Source: Parvibaculum sp.
GTDB lineage: Bacteria > Pseudomonadota > Alphaproteobacteria > Parvibaculales > Parvibaculaceae
DNA: 64,000 nucleotides
Assembly (NCBI RefSeq): GCF_030651915.1
Contig: NZ_JAUSBV010000005.1
Location: 1 to 64,000 of the forward strand
Direction: 5' to 3'
A model generated the notes under the pieces. That model was given only the letters and a program-made list of their open reading frames with translations, did not search any database and was not told the DNA's origin. Of the stretch, positions 63,925 through 64,000 are shown one piece after another. Position numbers and translations under genes: made by a program. Position 1 is the first letter of the stretch. Each line of letters begins with the position of its first letter.

Positions 63925-64000
63925 CCCGATCTTGCCATTGGGGCGCCCGGTTTCTTTTTTTGTCCCGAACGACCCGACCGAAAGCGGCCACGATTGTGCT

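Overview
The window is a GC-rich chromosomal segment, almost certainly from an alphaproteobacterium. Pointers are an iscR-nifS-sufBCDS-sufT-sufA cluster, an NDUFA12-type complex I accessory subunit, an RNase E whose S1 domain is split by an acidic insert, a class II (B12-dependent) ribonucleotide reductase, and the chromosomal order prfB / PBP1A / amidase / rne. A Parvibaculum-like or other Hyphomicrobiales lineage fits, but I did not run any database comparison. Nearly all of it looks like core genome. The accessory parts are the left edge (an IS5-type insertion end abutting a truncated crotonase gene) and about 21.4-30.9 kb (palindromes, phased repeats, a DUF3883 remnant and a copper-resistance operon).

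Layout. 0-1.6 kb: IS remnant, a decapitated enoyl-CoA hydratase and an intact paralogue. 1.6-9.4 kb, minus strand: a complete SUF iron-sulfur assembly operon led by an IscR-type regulator. 9.6-21.4 kb: alpha/beta hydrolase, anmK, tyrS, a di-iron ferritin-like protein, a large AsmA/YhdP-like protein, bcp, a DUF455 protein, then an overlapping M23 peptidase-bactofilin pair. 21.4-22.9 kb: convergent, repeat-rich zone with a NYN-domain protein and gene debris. 22.9-30.9 kb, minus strand: copper operon (small exported protein, CopA, CopB, cupredoxin, DUF5676-like protein, CopB-type P-ATPase, frameshifted beta-CASP metallo-hydrolase, membrane protein) behind a textbook CueR-type promoter. 30.9-43.7 kb: flavoprotein, prfB with programmed frameshift, repeat zone, PBP1A, amidase, rne, and a degenerate gamma-glutamyltranspeptidase-like lipoprotein. 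43.9-64 kb: BepA-like protease, DsbA-like protein, SulP transporter plus tandem Usp, thiS-DUF805-thiG, aroQ-accB-accC-aat, DUF2155-MlaD-NDUFA12, response regulator, nrdJ, TetR plus serine hydrolase, and a hybrid histidine kinase.

How genes work together. The SUF cluster supplies Fe-S clusters under presumed IscR feedback. The copper operon combines efflux, oxidation and periplasmic or outer-membrane binding, and would be induced by a MerR/CueR regulator encoded outside the window. M23 peptidase plus bactofilin, PBP1A, amidase and AnmK make several separate cell-wall loci. AccB-AccC feed fatty-acid synthesis and AroQ the shikimate pathway.

No CRISPR array, tRNA, rRNA, prophage or integrase was seen. 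I did not find a convincing wholly new system. The best leads are the leaderless CueR-type promoter, the 11-bp-phased CTGTCA arrays and TTATCCCC palindromes at 21.4-21.7 kb, the copper operon's nuclease-like frameshifted member, the GGT-like lipoprotein with an altered active site, and the 39-bp minisatellite at 33.65 kb with a distant perfect inverted copy.
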